DNA of 64,000 nucleotides from Croceitalea marina (GCF_042684265.1 NZ_JBHULB010000006.1:62001-126000); one strand, 5' to 3'; positions 26,520 through 35,073 are shown, numbered from the stretch's first letter. Numbers and translations are program-made. The notes: generated from the sequence alone by a model not told the origin.

Positions 26520-28243
26520 AATTTTTTATACCTGTACTCAGTCTTTTTCTGCTACTTCATTCACCTATTAATGCCCAAGAAAATACAGAAATAGATAGTA
26601 TTAAAAATACTATACCTTTTCAACATGATAGTTTAAAAATTAAATCTTACGTTTTACTCTTTGATAAAAAACTACGTAAAAATCCAGATTTAGCAAAGAC
26701 ATATTTAGATTCAGCAAATACTATTTATAAAAAGACAAAAAAAACAAATAGTGCTTTTTTGCTAAACAAGTTAGGCAAGTATTATAACCGAATTTCTAAT
26801 TACAAAAAGGTAGAAGAGACTACTAAGCAGTTAATAGCTATCAACCTAAAAAATAATAACCAAAAAAGGTTGGCTACTGATTATAAGAACTTGGGTAACA
26901 TTCAACAAAAAATAGGGAATTATGAAGAGGCGGCAAAAAATGTACTTATCTCATTAAAAATAAAGGAAGAGTTAGGTTTCACGGATAAAAGTAAAGGTTC
27001 TAATTATGCAACTTTAGTAAAAATTTATGGTAAAATAAATAATATAGAAAAATCCAATTTTTATAATTCTGAATGGGAGAAAGTTTGTTTAAAGTATAGT
27101 GATACAAACAGATTAGCCACCGTTTGGAACAATTATGCGGTAAATTATAAGAAATTAAAAGATTACAATAAGGCGGCGACTTTTTTTAGAAAAAGTGCCG
27201 CTATAAACGAGAAAAATAAAAATTATGTCAATCTAGCAAATAACTATAATAATTTAGGAAATCTTTATTTATCAAAAGATAGTTTAAAGATTGCCGAAAA
27301 TTATCTCTTAAAAGCTCTGAAAGCAGGTGAGATTTCCGATAGAAAAAATGAAATAGCAGTTACCCTAAATAACTTAGGAAATCTAAACAATAGATTAGGC
27401 AATTACAATAAAGCTATTGACTATTTAGAACGCTCCGAAAAAATAAGCATAGAAATTAATCACAGATTACTTTTAATAACTACTTATTCTCAATTCACTA
27501 AAGCGTATCAAGGTCTTAAAAAGTTTAAAAATGCTTTGGCTTACTACAGAGCTCGCTCTTCAATTAAAGATAGTATTTTAAAAAAAGAAAGTGTCGACAA
27601 GATAAATGAGTTAGAAATTAAATACCAAACCGAAAAAAAAGAACAACAGATAGCGCTTCAAGAAAAAGAAATTACAGTTTTAGAACAACAAGCTGAAATC
27701 GGCACACTCCAAAAAATACTACTTGGCGGATTATTAGTCATATCATTGATTGGGTTTTATGGTATTCGACAGAAATTAAAACGAAATAAGCTAGAAAAAG
27801 AAAAAGTGGATGCAGAATTGGCCTTTAAAAAGAAGGAGTTGACCACTCATGCCCTCCATCTGGCCAAAAAGAATGAGGTATTGGAAAGCTTAAAACAAAA
27901 GGCTCAAGAGTTAAAGGAAAGAGAGGAGTCCAAAAATGGCTACCAACAATTGATCCGCACCATCAACTTTGATCTACAAGATGATAATAATTGGGAGAAC
28001 TTCTCCCGTTATTTTGAAGAAGTACATAAAGACTTTAACAGCAATGTAAAAATCAAATACCCACAAGTCACATCAAACGAACTGCGGTTATTAGCCCTAT
28101 TAAAGATGAATTTATCCTCAAAAGAAATAGCGAGCATCTTGAATATTTCTGGTGAAGGGATAAAAAAAGCACGTTATCGTCTGCGAAAAAAGTTAGATAT
28201 TACTACAGAAGATTCTTTACAAGACCTCGTGTTAAGCCTTTAA
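26516..28243 (+). CDS. Membrane-spanning TPR sensor with LuxR-like HTH, module 3
   Basis: A 575-residue paralogue, shorter than the other two because its TPR region is reduced. Signal peptide MKFFIPVLSLFLLLHSPINA, then TPRs rich in Lys and Asn (for example LGNLNNRLGNYNKAIDYLER) and encoded by AT-richer DNA than the C-terminal half. The coiled coil KKEQQIALQEKEITVLEQQA, a transmembrane helix at about 400-418, KKKELTTHALHLAKKNE and the HTH (SSKEIASILNISGEGIKKAR) match modules 1 and 2 closely. The contrast suggests a mosaic gene: new sensor, conserved output. Translation is probably coupled to the preceding short ORF through an ATGA overlap. The predicted target is the following lipoprotein gene. 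Confidence 0.85.
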   Translation: MKFFIPVLSLFLLLHSPINAQENTEIDSIKNTIPFQHDSLKIKSYVLLFDKKLRKNPDLAKTYLDSANTIYKKTKKTNSAFLLNKLGKYYNRISNYKKVEETTKQLIAINLKNNNQKRLATDYKNLGNIQQKIGNYEEAAKNVLISLKIKEELGFTDKSKGSNYATLVKIYGKINNIEKSNFYNSEWEKVCLKYSDTNRLATVWNNYAVNYKKLKDYNKAATFFRKSAAINEKNKNYVNLANNYNNLGNLYLSKDSLKIAENYLLKALKAGEISDRKNEIAVTLNNLGNLNNRLGNYNKAIDYLERSEKISIEINHRLLLITTYSQFTKAYQGLKKFKNALAYYRARSSIKDSILKKESVDKINELEIKYQTEKKEQQIALQEKEITVLEQQAEIGTLQKILLGGLLVISLIGFYGIRQKLKRNKLEKEKVDAELAFKKKELTTHALHLAKKNEVLESLKQKAQELKEREESKNGYQQLIRTINFDLQDDNNWENFSRYFEEVHKDFNSNVKIKYPQVTSNELRLLALLKMNLSSKEIASILNISGEGIKKARYRLRKKLDITTEDSLQDLVLSL

Positions 28244-28262
28244 AATAGATACTTCTCAGAGT

Positions 28263-28353
28263 AGTCCACCAATTGTCCTTACACTATTTTAGGGGTGTCC
28301 ACCTCTTGTCCACCCTACTTTTTTTTATCCTCAAAATCAACGCTTTAGGTTTG
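28263..28353 (+). promoter_or_regulatory. Operator direct repeats and promoter of lipoprotein gene, module 3
   Basis: TGTCCACC occurs at 28296-28303 and 28307-28314, 11 bp apart. A weaker upstream pair, AGTCCACC (28263-28270) and TGTCCTTA (28274-28281), is also 11 bp apart and lies 22 bp upstream, copying the four-site plan of module 2. Exactly 31 bp after the last repeat is TAGGTTTG (28346-28353), a perfect -7 element, with a T-run at the -33 position. The core TGTCCACC is specific to this module. Confidence 0.7.
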
Positions 28354-28355
28354 TT

Positions 28356-28483
28356 GTGTCATCAGAAATCTAATGAACTCATGACACCCAGTTTTGTGGT
28401 CTTGCTCGGCTAAGGGCTGCAGACCGTTACCGAGTGAGTCACGCAAAACAACGAATCCAGTTTAACCCACAAAACAAAAAGTG
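28356..28483 (+). ncRNA. Structured switch-like 5' leader, module 3
   Basis: P0 is GTGTCAT (28356-28362) with ATGACAC (28381-28387), perfect but of different sequence from the other copies. Strand S is GTTTTGTGGT (28391-28400). P2 is CTCGG (28405-28409) with CCGAG (28430-28434), with CTGCAGA at 28417-28423 in the loop. S can pair with CGCAAAAC (28442-28449) or with CCACAAAAC (28467-28475). The second partner again ends 8 nt before the ATG. Total length and element order match modules 1 and 2. Confidence 0.6.
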
Positions 28484-30160
28484 ATGAAAACAAATTTTAA
28501 AATTTTAAACAGAGTTTTAATACTAATGTTGTTGATTACAGCAATGGCATGTAGTAAAGATGATTCAGATACCACTAATCCAAATTCAGGACTAGAAGAA
28601 ACCCAAAGTAATGTAAACACTAATGAATATGAAATAGACGAAGGACAATTAGGTCTTAGCATTAGTGCGAGAAGCTTAAAACGAAGAGGGTACAATCCAA
28701 CCAAGGCAATTATTACGATATCGGAAGGAACAAAAGCCGGCGACTATGAAGTTAATATAGGCCAAGACACTTTTTTAGCCAGCTTCTCATTTGAAAATAA
28801 AACTTTGTCAGAAGCCGAAAAAGAAGAACTTGAAGATGGTGTAGCTATGAGCATTACCATTGAAAATGAGCTTGGTGAAGTTCTAGCAGTGTTTACAAGT
28901 ACAAAAAAGTCTTTAACCTCAAGTCCCACGGAAACAGAGGTAGATGACCCTACAAAAATTGATATCAACCCAATAGTTTTAAACCCTGAAGTAGATTATT
29001 ATCTACAAATTTTAAACGACAATATTACTTCGGTTCTAGGGGCACCTTCGGCAACGCTACGCACCTCAACAACTAACTTTGATACTCAAGTAAAGGTGCG
29101 TCAATCTTCAGATTTAGATTATCTAAATGATACAGAACAGACTATTCCGTTTACCAAATTTAGATTTGAAACAATAGACGCTGAAAATAATATTTTCAAC
29201 ATTTATAACCCTAACGGAGGTAAAAAACATTATTTGTATATGGATTCCAACAATCGGTTGAATGTACAATCTGAAGCTAACTATAACAATAATAATGGTA
29301 ATACTCTAGATGCAGCAACACGAACCAACTATCAATTTAAGATTCAAAAAGTTGACATAGGCAAATTTTTTATCATGCCACAGACTACGAATATTCCCTT
29401 AATTGCTTCGGAAAGTTTGGAATCTATCACTTCCCAGACAGTTGAAACTCCTTCACATTTTAGGATTCTAAACTTTGAGATTGACTGGAACTTCGAATCA
29501 CGCAAAACTAGTTTCTTAGCACCTATACTTCCACCATCTAAAACTATTGCGGCATACAATACCGCCCTTAAAAACTGTGGTAGTGGTCCATTGATGGACG
29601 AAGTAGGCGTATCAAAAACCTTAACCAGAACAGACTCTTATACCTGGTCCGAATCTATTCAAGTAGCTACATCGGTTGAAGCGAGTTTATCTACAACCAT
29701 TTCTTCTACCGTAGAAACCAGCGTGAATACACAATTTTTTGGAGCATCAAATTCTACAACGGCATCAGTAACAGCAGGTTTAAGTGTGGGGCATTCCACC
29801 ACTGAAACTAGAACAGAAACAACTGAAACCAGTACTTCGGAAACCATAGAACTTGCTTCCAAGAGAACTATCACCGTACCTGCTGGCAGAGGAACAACTG
29901 CTGCAGATATTTATCAAGAGTATCAAAATATTCGTGTACCCTATGTTCAAGAATATACTATACGAGGAAATTATCAAAATGGGAATTCTTTAACTGGATT
30001 AGAAATTATGTCTCAATTCAACTTTAACGGATTTTCTGGAGTCGTAAATGAGATTGGCTCTGATTTTATCGATATAACATTAAGGGGTACCACTGTAATA
30101 AGTCATTTAATATCAAGAGAAATCGTAACTAGGGATATTCCAAATGCTTGTAGTAATTAA
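28484..30160 (+). CDS. Lipoprotein with aerolysin-like pore-forming C-terminal region, module 3
   Basis: A 558-residue paralogue with lipobox Cys23 (TAMACSKD). The conserved N-terminal domain reads GQLGLSISARSLKRRGY and ELEDGVAMSITI. A beta-rich middle is followed, from NCGSGPL (about residue 363), by the Ser/Thr-rich alternating region (ATSVEASLSTTISSTVETSV; GLSVGHSTTETRTETTE), KRTITVPAG, and the terminal NACS. The Cys pair flanking the pore-like region is kept. The region is consistent with an aerolysin/ETX-MTX2-type amphipathic hairpin, but this is pattern-based. A GTG one codon upstream is an alternative start; the ATG keeps the 8-nt spacing to the leader. Confidence 0.75.
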   Translation: MKTNFKILNRVLILMLLITAMACSKDDSDTTNPNSGLEETQSNVNTNEYEIDEGQLGLSISARSLKRRGYNPTKAIITISEGTKAGDYEVNIGQDTFLASFSFENKTLSEAEKEELEDGVAMSITIENELGEVLAVFTSTKKSLTSSPTETEVDDPTKIDINPIVLNPEVDYYLQILNDNITSVLGAPSATLRTSTTNFDTQVKVRQSSDLDYLNDTEQTIPFTKFRFETIDAENNIFNIYNPNGGKKHYLYMDSNNRLNVQSEANYNNNNGNTLDAATRTNYQFKIQKVDIGKFFIMPQTTNIPLIASESLESITSQTVETPSHFRILNFEIDWNFESRKTSFLAPILPPSKTIAAYNTALKNCGSGPLMDEVGVSKTLTRTDSYTWSESIQVATSVEASLSTTISSTVETSVNTQFFGASNSTTASVTAGLSVGHSTTETRTETTETSTSETIELASKRTITVPAGRGTTAADIYQEYQNIRVPYVQEYTIRGNYQNGNSLTGLEIMSQFNFNGFSGVVNEIGSDFIDITLRGTTVISHLISREIVTRDIPNACSN

Positions 30161-30183
30161 ATAAGTTTGAGTTAGTTAAAAAG

Positions 30184-30213
30184 AAAAGCCTCGGGAACCA
30201 CTCCGAGGCTTTT
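30184..30213 (+). terminator. Rho-independent terminator, module 3
   Basis: An 11-bp stem AAAAGCCTCGG (30184-30194) / CCGAGGCTTTT (30203-30213) with an 8-nt loop. The stem sequence differs from modules 1 and 2, although the TGAGTTAGT block just before it is shared. Confidence 0.85.
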
Positions 30214-30369
30214 AAAATAAAATCAAAACCAACCTAAACACATGAATTAACTAATTCATATTTTTTTAAAGGTTAAAAACCTTTTTCATAACAATTTGTA
30301 TATAAAACAATCCTCATTAAAAAAACCCTACCCACTTTTTCAATTATTTTTGAAAAAAATTAGTGTAGC

Positions 30370-30912
30370 ATGTGTAAAAAGGCTTTTGAGCAGTTAAAAA
30401 AAGAGTTATTTAATGGCGTAAACAAAAAAGGACATCCTTTTAGATATTTTACATTAGCTACCTTAAATAATGGCAGACCAAAACAAAGAACTGTTGTTTT
30501 AAGAAAAATATCTGAAGATTTAAAGTTTACTTTTTATACCGATTGTCGCTCACCAAAAATTGAGCAAATAAAAAGCAATGAAAATGTAAACTTGCTTTTT
30601 TATCATCCTAAAAAGCGAATTCAAATAACCATTCAAGGAAAAGCTGAAAAAATTACTAATAACGAAGTAACAAATACATATTGGCATGGCATACCAACCC
30701 ATGCAAGAAAAGATTATACTACCAGTAAAGCCCCAGGAAGCTCAATTGATAATACAGATGCCATTTCTTACCTAGAGGAAGAGCATAATTTTTGTATTGT
30801 TGAAATTAAAGCTGAGTCAATTGATTATTTAAAATTACAACAGCCAAATCATCAGCGAATTCTTTTTACTAAAACAGATAAAAATTGGCGTGGAGAATTT
30901 TTAGTGCCTTAG
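30370..30912 (+). CDS. Pyridoxamine 5'-phosphate oxidase-like FMN-binding protein
   Basis: A 180-residue split-barrel flavoprotein. It has the PNPOx-like core: FRYFTLATLNNGRPKQRTVVLRK at the N-terminus, FTFYTDCRSPKIEQIKSN in the middle, NVNLLFYHPKKRIQITIQGKA as the barrel strand, and a C-terminal strand with NWRGEFLVP. It resembles the Alr4036-type FMN-binding branch rather than classical PdxH, so an oxidoreductase or flavin-binding role is more likely than PLP synthesis. Its 3' end overlaps the convergent bshC gene by 12 bp. A long AT-rich stretch precedes it after the module 3 terminator; no strong promoter was identified. Confidence 0.8.
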   Translation: MCKKAFEQLKKELFNGVNKKGHPFRYFTLATLNNGRPKQRTVVLRKISEDLKFTFYTDCRSPKIEQIKSNENVNLLFYHPKKRIQITIQGKAEKITNNEVTNTYWHGIPTHARKDYTTSKAPGSSIDNTDAISYLEEEHNFCIVEIKAESIDYLKLQQPNHQRILFTKTDKNWRGEFLVP

Positions 30913-32502
30913 CACCAAAAACTCATTTTGCAGGGGCTTTAAAGCCTTGATTAAAAATGGAATTAAAGCTGTGCCATACTCTAAATACAATTCTGAAAAA
31001 TTAAGTTGACGTTCCTGTAAAGATTGATTCGGAAACAATTGATTCTGCAATTCTGTTAGCCGCACTACATGATCTTTTAACTTTCGTTTTTGAGCCTTAA
31101 GCAAGCGCTTTTCTAAAGCATCCAAACCTTTCTTTTGTTTTATTTCTTGAGCTTTTACGGCACCTAAGAAAGACTTGTCTGTTTGTTCAGCAAGCTTATA
31201 CATATCTGCAAATTGCTCTTCTATTAATTTCTTCTGAGGAGAAAAATCAATGTCAATATTGGAAATCTTTCGAATCTTTTTATTAATAAGCTGATTATGT
31301 TTTAAAAATAAATCTGCCATTGACAAATCCATTTTTTTGACTTTCTCGCTTTGCTTTTCAGTAATTACCAAAGCGGAATTACGAAGTAAAAGCATGGGAA
31401 AAGTAATATCCAAAGCTTCAAAATATGCTTTCAGCTCAAGCCAATATGCCAATTCTCCACCTCCACCGATATAACATAAATTAGGAAGAATAACTTCTTG
31501 ATATAGCGGCCTTGCAATAACATTTGGTGAAAAACGCTCAGGATAGGATTCCAGTTCCTCTTGCAATTCTTTAGCGGTAAAATGTATTTCTGTATCATTT
31601 ACAAAGTATGTCCCATCTTTTTCTACAATACGTTTTCTAATGGAATCTTTTAGGTAGAAATAATTTATCTCTCTTGGGTTTACCTGTATTTTATAATTAT
31701 CTGAAATGGATTCCAATTCAGCAATAGATTTTGAAACTATTTTATGAGGAAGCTGTTCAAAAATGTCCTTTTTGACATACGGTATCAGCAAACGTTTTAA
31801 ATCTGAATCATCTCCATCCACAATTACCAATCCATATTGGCCAAATAATTCGTTTGCCAAAAAACGTGTGGCTTCAGTCAGCGTAGCATGTTCTAAATAC
31901 GCCTTTTGGAATAAAGTTTTTAAATAGTTTGCATTGTCCGTTTCACCAAAGGTGTTTGTTATTACTTCAAAAACCGCATTTAATCCGTCGGTAGCCAAAC
32001 GTCCAACCCCACCAGAGGATTTGGTATTCCATTGAACTTTTTTACCCTCAAAATTGAAATAGTTTATTTCCTCAAAATCGTGATCTTCAGTCGCCATCCA
32101 ATACACAGGTACAAAACTAGAATTAGGATATTCTTGTTTAAGTTGTTCTGTTAGATTAATGGTAGAAATAATCTTGTACAAAAAATATATCGGCCCGGTA
32201 AATAGGTTTAATTGATGCCCAGTAACAATAGTAAATGTGCTCTTATCTGCAAGGGAATTTATATTAGAAACTGTATAATCAGAAGCATCGATATTAGCAT
32301 ACTGCTTCCTTAGTGAATCTACTAATATCTTTCGATTTTTTTGTGGAAAATTAGTTCCTTTCTCTTCTATTTGCTCTCTAAAATTTTCAAGCTTTGGTAA
32401 TCGATTATAAAAAGGTTTTAGCTCCTTTTTCCCATCTAAATAATCACAAATTAATTCAGAAAAATAACCAGTTTCATTAAAAGCAATACAGTCTACCTCC
32501 AT
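30901..32502 (-). CDS. bshC: Bacillithiol biosynthesis cysteine-adding enzyme BshC
   Basis: A 533-residue BshC of normal length. The Rossmann-like core includes FTIVTGHQLNLFTGPIYFLY and PVYWMATEDHDFEEINYFNF (about residues 140-165), both characteristic, and YIGGGGELAYWLELKAYFE near residue 345. A C-terminal coiled coil follows (LEKRLLKAQKRKLKDHVVRL). The enzyme adds cysteine to glucosaminyl-malate in the last step of bacillithiol synthesis. Bacillithiol is the main low-molecular-weight thiol in Firmicutes and is also found in many Bacteroidota. It is divergent from the exported hydrolase operon. Confidence 0.95.
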   Translation of the reverse strand: MEVDCIAFNETGYFSELICDYLDGKKELKPFYNRLPKLENFREQIEEKGTNFPQKNRKILVDSLRKQYANIDASDYTVSNINSLADKSTFTIVTGHQLNLFTGPIYFLYKIISTINLTEQLKQEYPNSSFVPVYWMATEDHDFEEINYFNFEGKKVQWNTKSSGGVGRLATDGLNAVFEVITNTFGETDNANYLKTLFQKAYLEHATLTEATRFLANELFGQYGLVIVDGDDSDLKRLLIPYVKKDIFEQLPHKIVSKSIAELESISDNYKIQVNPREINYFYLKDSIRKRIVEKDGTYFVNDTEIHFTAKELQEELESYPERFSPNVIARPLYQEVILPNLCYIGGGGELAYWLELKAYFEALDITFPMLLLRNSALVITEKQSEKVKKMDLSMADLFLKHNQLINKKIRKISNIDIDFSPQKKLIEEQFADMYKLAEQTDKSFLGAVKAQEIKQKKGLDALEKRLLKAQKRKLKDHVVRLTELQNQLFPNQSLQERQLNFSELYLEYGTALIPFLIKALKPLQNEFLVLRH

Positions 32503-32580
32503 AAAAAGCGTAAAAACGGGTTAAAGATAAGCCACTTGTGTTTTTCCATTCCTAAAAATACGTTAATTGCTAAATATTGT

Positions 32581-32588
32581 TAGCTTTG
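32581..32588 (+). promoter_or_regulatory. -7 element of the exported hydrolase operon
   Basis: TAGCTTTG, a perfect TANNTTTG match, 25 bp before the ATG of the M14 peptidase gene. No clear -33 TTG at the expected distance was found. Confidence 0.5.
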
Positions 32589-32613
32589 AATTTACCAAAA
32601 AACCAATCTAGAT

Positions 32614-35067
32614 ATGAATCGTTCTATACTATTCACTGCACTTTTTCTATCAACTTTATTGACAGCTCAAAATATACAATCACCTTCAGAATTTTTAGGT
32701 TATGAGTTGGGTACACAATTCACAAGGCATTATGAAGTGGTTGATTATTATGAATATTTAGCAGAAGTTGCAGATGATAGAGTACAATTAACCGAATATG
32801 GACAAACAAATGAACGTAGACCCTTGTTACTTGCCTATGTTTCTTCGGCTAACAATATTTCAAATTTAGAATCAATAAGAGAGGAGCATTTAAAGTCTAC
32901 CAATGGAGAAAGCAACGCCTCCAAAGCTATTGTATGGTTAAGTTATAATGTGCACGGCAATGAAAGTGTAAGTACAGAAGCCTCTATGCAGACTATTTAT
33001 GAATTACTTACAAGTAAAAGCAATTATTTAGAGAATACCATTGTAATTATGGACCCGTGTATTAACCCAGATGGACGAGACCGCTATAGTAATTGGTATA
33101 ATCAATATAAAAATGCACCGCATCAAGTAGACCCAAATAGCAAAGAACACCATGAAGGATGGTGGAACGGACGTAGCAATCACTATATGTTCGATTTAAA
33201 CCGTGATTGGGCGTGGCTTACACAAGTTGAAAGTCAACAACGAATTAAATTTTATAATAAATGGATGCCTCATGTTCATGTAGATTTTCACGAACAAGGG
33301 GTTAACGACCCGTATTACTTTGCTCCGGCTGCAGAACCTTATCATGAGGTAATTACCAAATTTCAAATTGATTTTCAGAAAACTATTGGTAAAAATCATG
33401 CAAAGTATTTTGATGCTAATGGTTGGTTTTATTTTACTAAAGAAAGATTTGATTTATTTTATCCCAGTTACGGAGACACATACCCAACCTACAATGGTGC
33501 AATTGGCATGACTTATGAGCAAGGTGGAAGTGGTAGAGCGGGACTAGGTGTAATTACAAGAAATGGGGATACACTTACCTTAAAAGATAGAATTGCCCAC
33601 CACCAAACGACCGGACTTTCTACAGTAGAAGTTGCAGCGAATAATGTAGACAAGTTGAATTCTGAGTTTAAAAAATTCTATCAAACAAAAAACTATAAAT
33701 ACAAGAGTTATGTATTAAATGGTGATAAGGATAAAATTAATGCATTGGCTAACTTATTAAGTCATCATGAAATTGAATTTGGAAAAGGGACTAATGGAAC
33801 GGTTAAGGGTTTTAATTATAAAACTAACTCTCAAGGTTCATTAAAAATGAATGAAAACTCTTTAGTAGTTTCCACCAACCAGAAAAAGAGCACTATGGTA
33901 AAGGTTTTATTTGAACCTAATGCTAAATTAAGTGATTCTTTAACGTATGATATTACAGCATGGTCTTTGCCTTATGCTTATGGTTTGGATGCGATTGCGT
34001 CAACTACTGAAATAAGCAATACTAATTTTGAAACACCAAGTGAACAAAATTCAAAACTGAGTAAAAATACCTATGCCTTTGTTACCGATTGGAGCAGCAT
34101 GAATGATGCAAGATTTTTAGGTGATCTTTTAAAGGAAAGAATCAAAGTAAGAACTAGTTATTCTCCATTTACTCTTGAAGGAAATTCATTTAAGCGTGGA
34201 AGCCTAATAATCACTGCAGCAGACAATCAAAATCACAAAGACTTTATAGGAACCTTGCAAAAGGTAGTTCAAAACAATTCCACTATTCGCTTAACTAACG
34301 TAAATACTGGTTTCGTAGATTCCGGGAAAGATTTTGGCTCCTCTTATATTCAAATGATAAAACCTCCTAAAATTGCCGTACTCTCTGGTAAACCCACATC
34401 TACATACCGTTTTGGGGAAATTTGGCACTTTTTTGAGCAACAATTGCATTACCCATTAACTGTTCTAGATAGTGACTATTTTAATCGTGTTGATTTGGAT
34501 GAATACGATACTTTAATTTTACCTGGAGGTTGGTATGGCAGTTTTTTTAAAGAAGACCAACTTAAAAAACTTAAAGAATGGGTCAGAAATGGTGGCAACT
34601 TAATTGCTATGGGTGGAGCGATAAAAGCCATTGATGGAGAGAAAGGTTTTAATATTAAAATAAAAAAAACAGAAAAGGATAGTACGGAAACAGATCCAAT
34701 GCCTCACGAAAATTGGCAAAGAGAAAGTATTAAAAACGCCATTACTGGAGCAATTTTTAAAGTAAGAGTAGATAATACTCATCCACTAGCATATGGTTAT
34801 AATCAGGAATATTTTACTTTAAAACTAGGAAATGATTCTTATGATTACTTAGAAAATGGCAATGCGGTTTATCTTGAAACTAATACGAAACCTGTTTCGG
34901 GTTTTGCCGGTAGTGAAGCCCAAAAGAAAATTGGAAAATCTTTAATTTTCGGCGCAGAATCATATGGTTCTGGGAATGTGGTTTACATGGTTGACAATCC
35001 ACTATTTAGAGGTTTCTGGGAGAATGGTAAGTTATTCCTTGCCAATGCACTATTCATGCTTAATTAA
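32614..35067 (+). CDS. Exported M14 family zinc carboxypeptidase
   Basis: An 817-residue protein with a signal peptide (ILFTALFLSTLLTA). The N-terminal half is an M14 metallocarboxypeptidase. It has VWLSYNVHGNESVSTEAS (HxxE zinc ligands, near residue 118), INPDGRDRYSNW, the third ligand region HVHVDFHEQG, and a candidate catalytic Glu in GMTYEQGGSGRAG. The C-terminal part (from about residue 490) has a glutamine amidotransferase-like segment, LILPGGWYGSFFKEDQLKKL, without an obvious catalytic Cys. M14 enzymes remove C-terminal residues or cleave peptidoglycan peptides. It is the first gene of a five-gene operon. Confidence 0.9.
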   Translation: MNRSILFTALFLSTLLTAQNIQSPSEFLGYELGTQFTRHYEVVDYYEYLAEVADDRVQLTEYGQTNERRPLLLAYVSSANNISNLESIREEHLKSTNGESNASKAIVWLSYNVHGNESVSTEASMQTIYELLTSKSNYLENTIVIMDPCINPDGRDRYSNWYNQYKNAPHQVDPNSKEHHEGWWNGRSNHYMFDLNRDWAWLTQVESQQRIKFYNKWMPHVHVDFHEQGVNDPYYFAPAAEPYHEVITKFQIDFQKTIGKNHAKYFDANGWFYFTKERFDLFYPSYGDTYPTYNGAIGMTYEQGGSGRAGLGVITRNGDTLTLKDRIAHHQTTGLSTVEVAANNVDKLNSEFKKFYQTKNYKYKSYVLNGDKDKINALANLLSHHEIEFGKGTNGTVKGFNYKTNSQGSLKMNENSLVVSTNQKKSTMVKVLFEPNAKLSDSLTYDITAWSLPYAYGLDAIASTTEISNTNFETPSEQNSKLSKNTYAFVTDWSSMNDARFLGDLLKERIKVRTSYSPFTLEGNSFKRGSLIITAADNQNHKDFIGTLQKVVQNNSTIRLTNVNTGFVDSGKDFGSSYIQMIKPPKIAVLSGKPTSTYRFGEIWHFFEQQLHYPLTVLDSDYFNRVDLDEYDTLILPGGWYGSFFKEDQLKKLKEWVRNGGNLIAMGGAIKAIDGEKGFNIKIKKTEKDSTETDPMPHENWQRESIKNAITGAIFKVRVDNTHPLAYGYNQEYFTLKLGNDSYDYLENGNAVYLETNTKPVSGFAGSEAQKKIGKSLIFGAESYGSGNVVYMVDNPLFRGFWENGKLFLANALFMLN

Positions 35068-35073
35068 ATCGAA

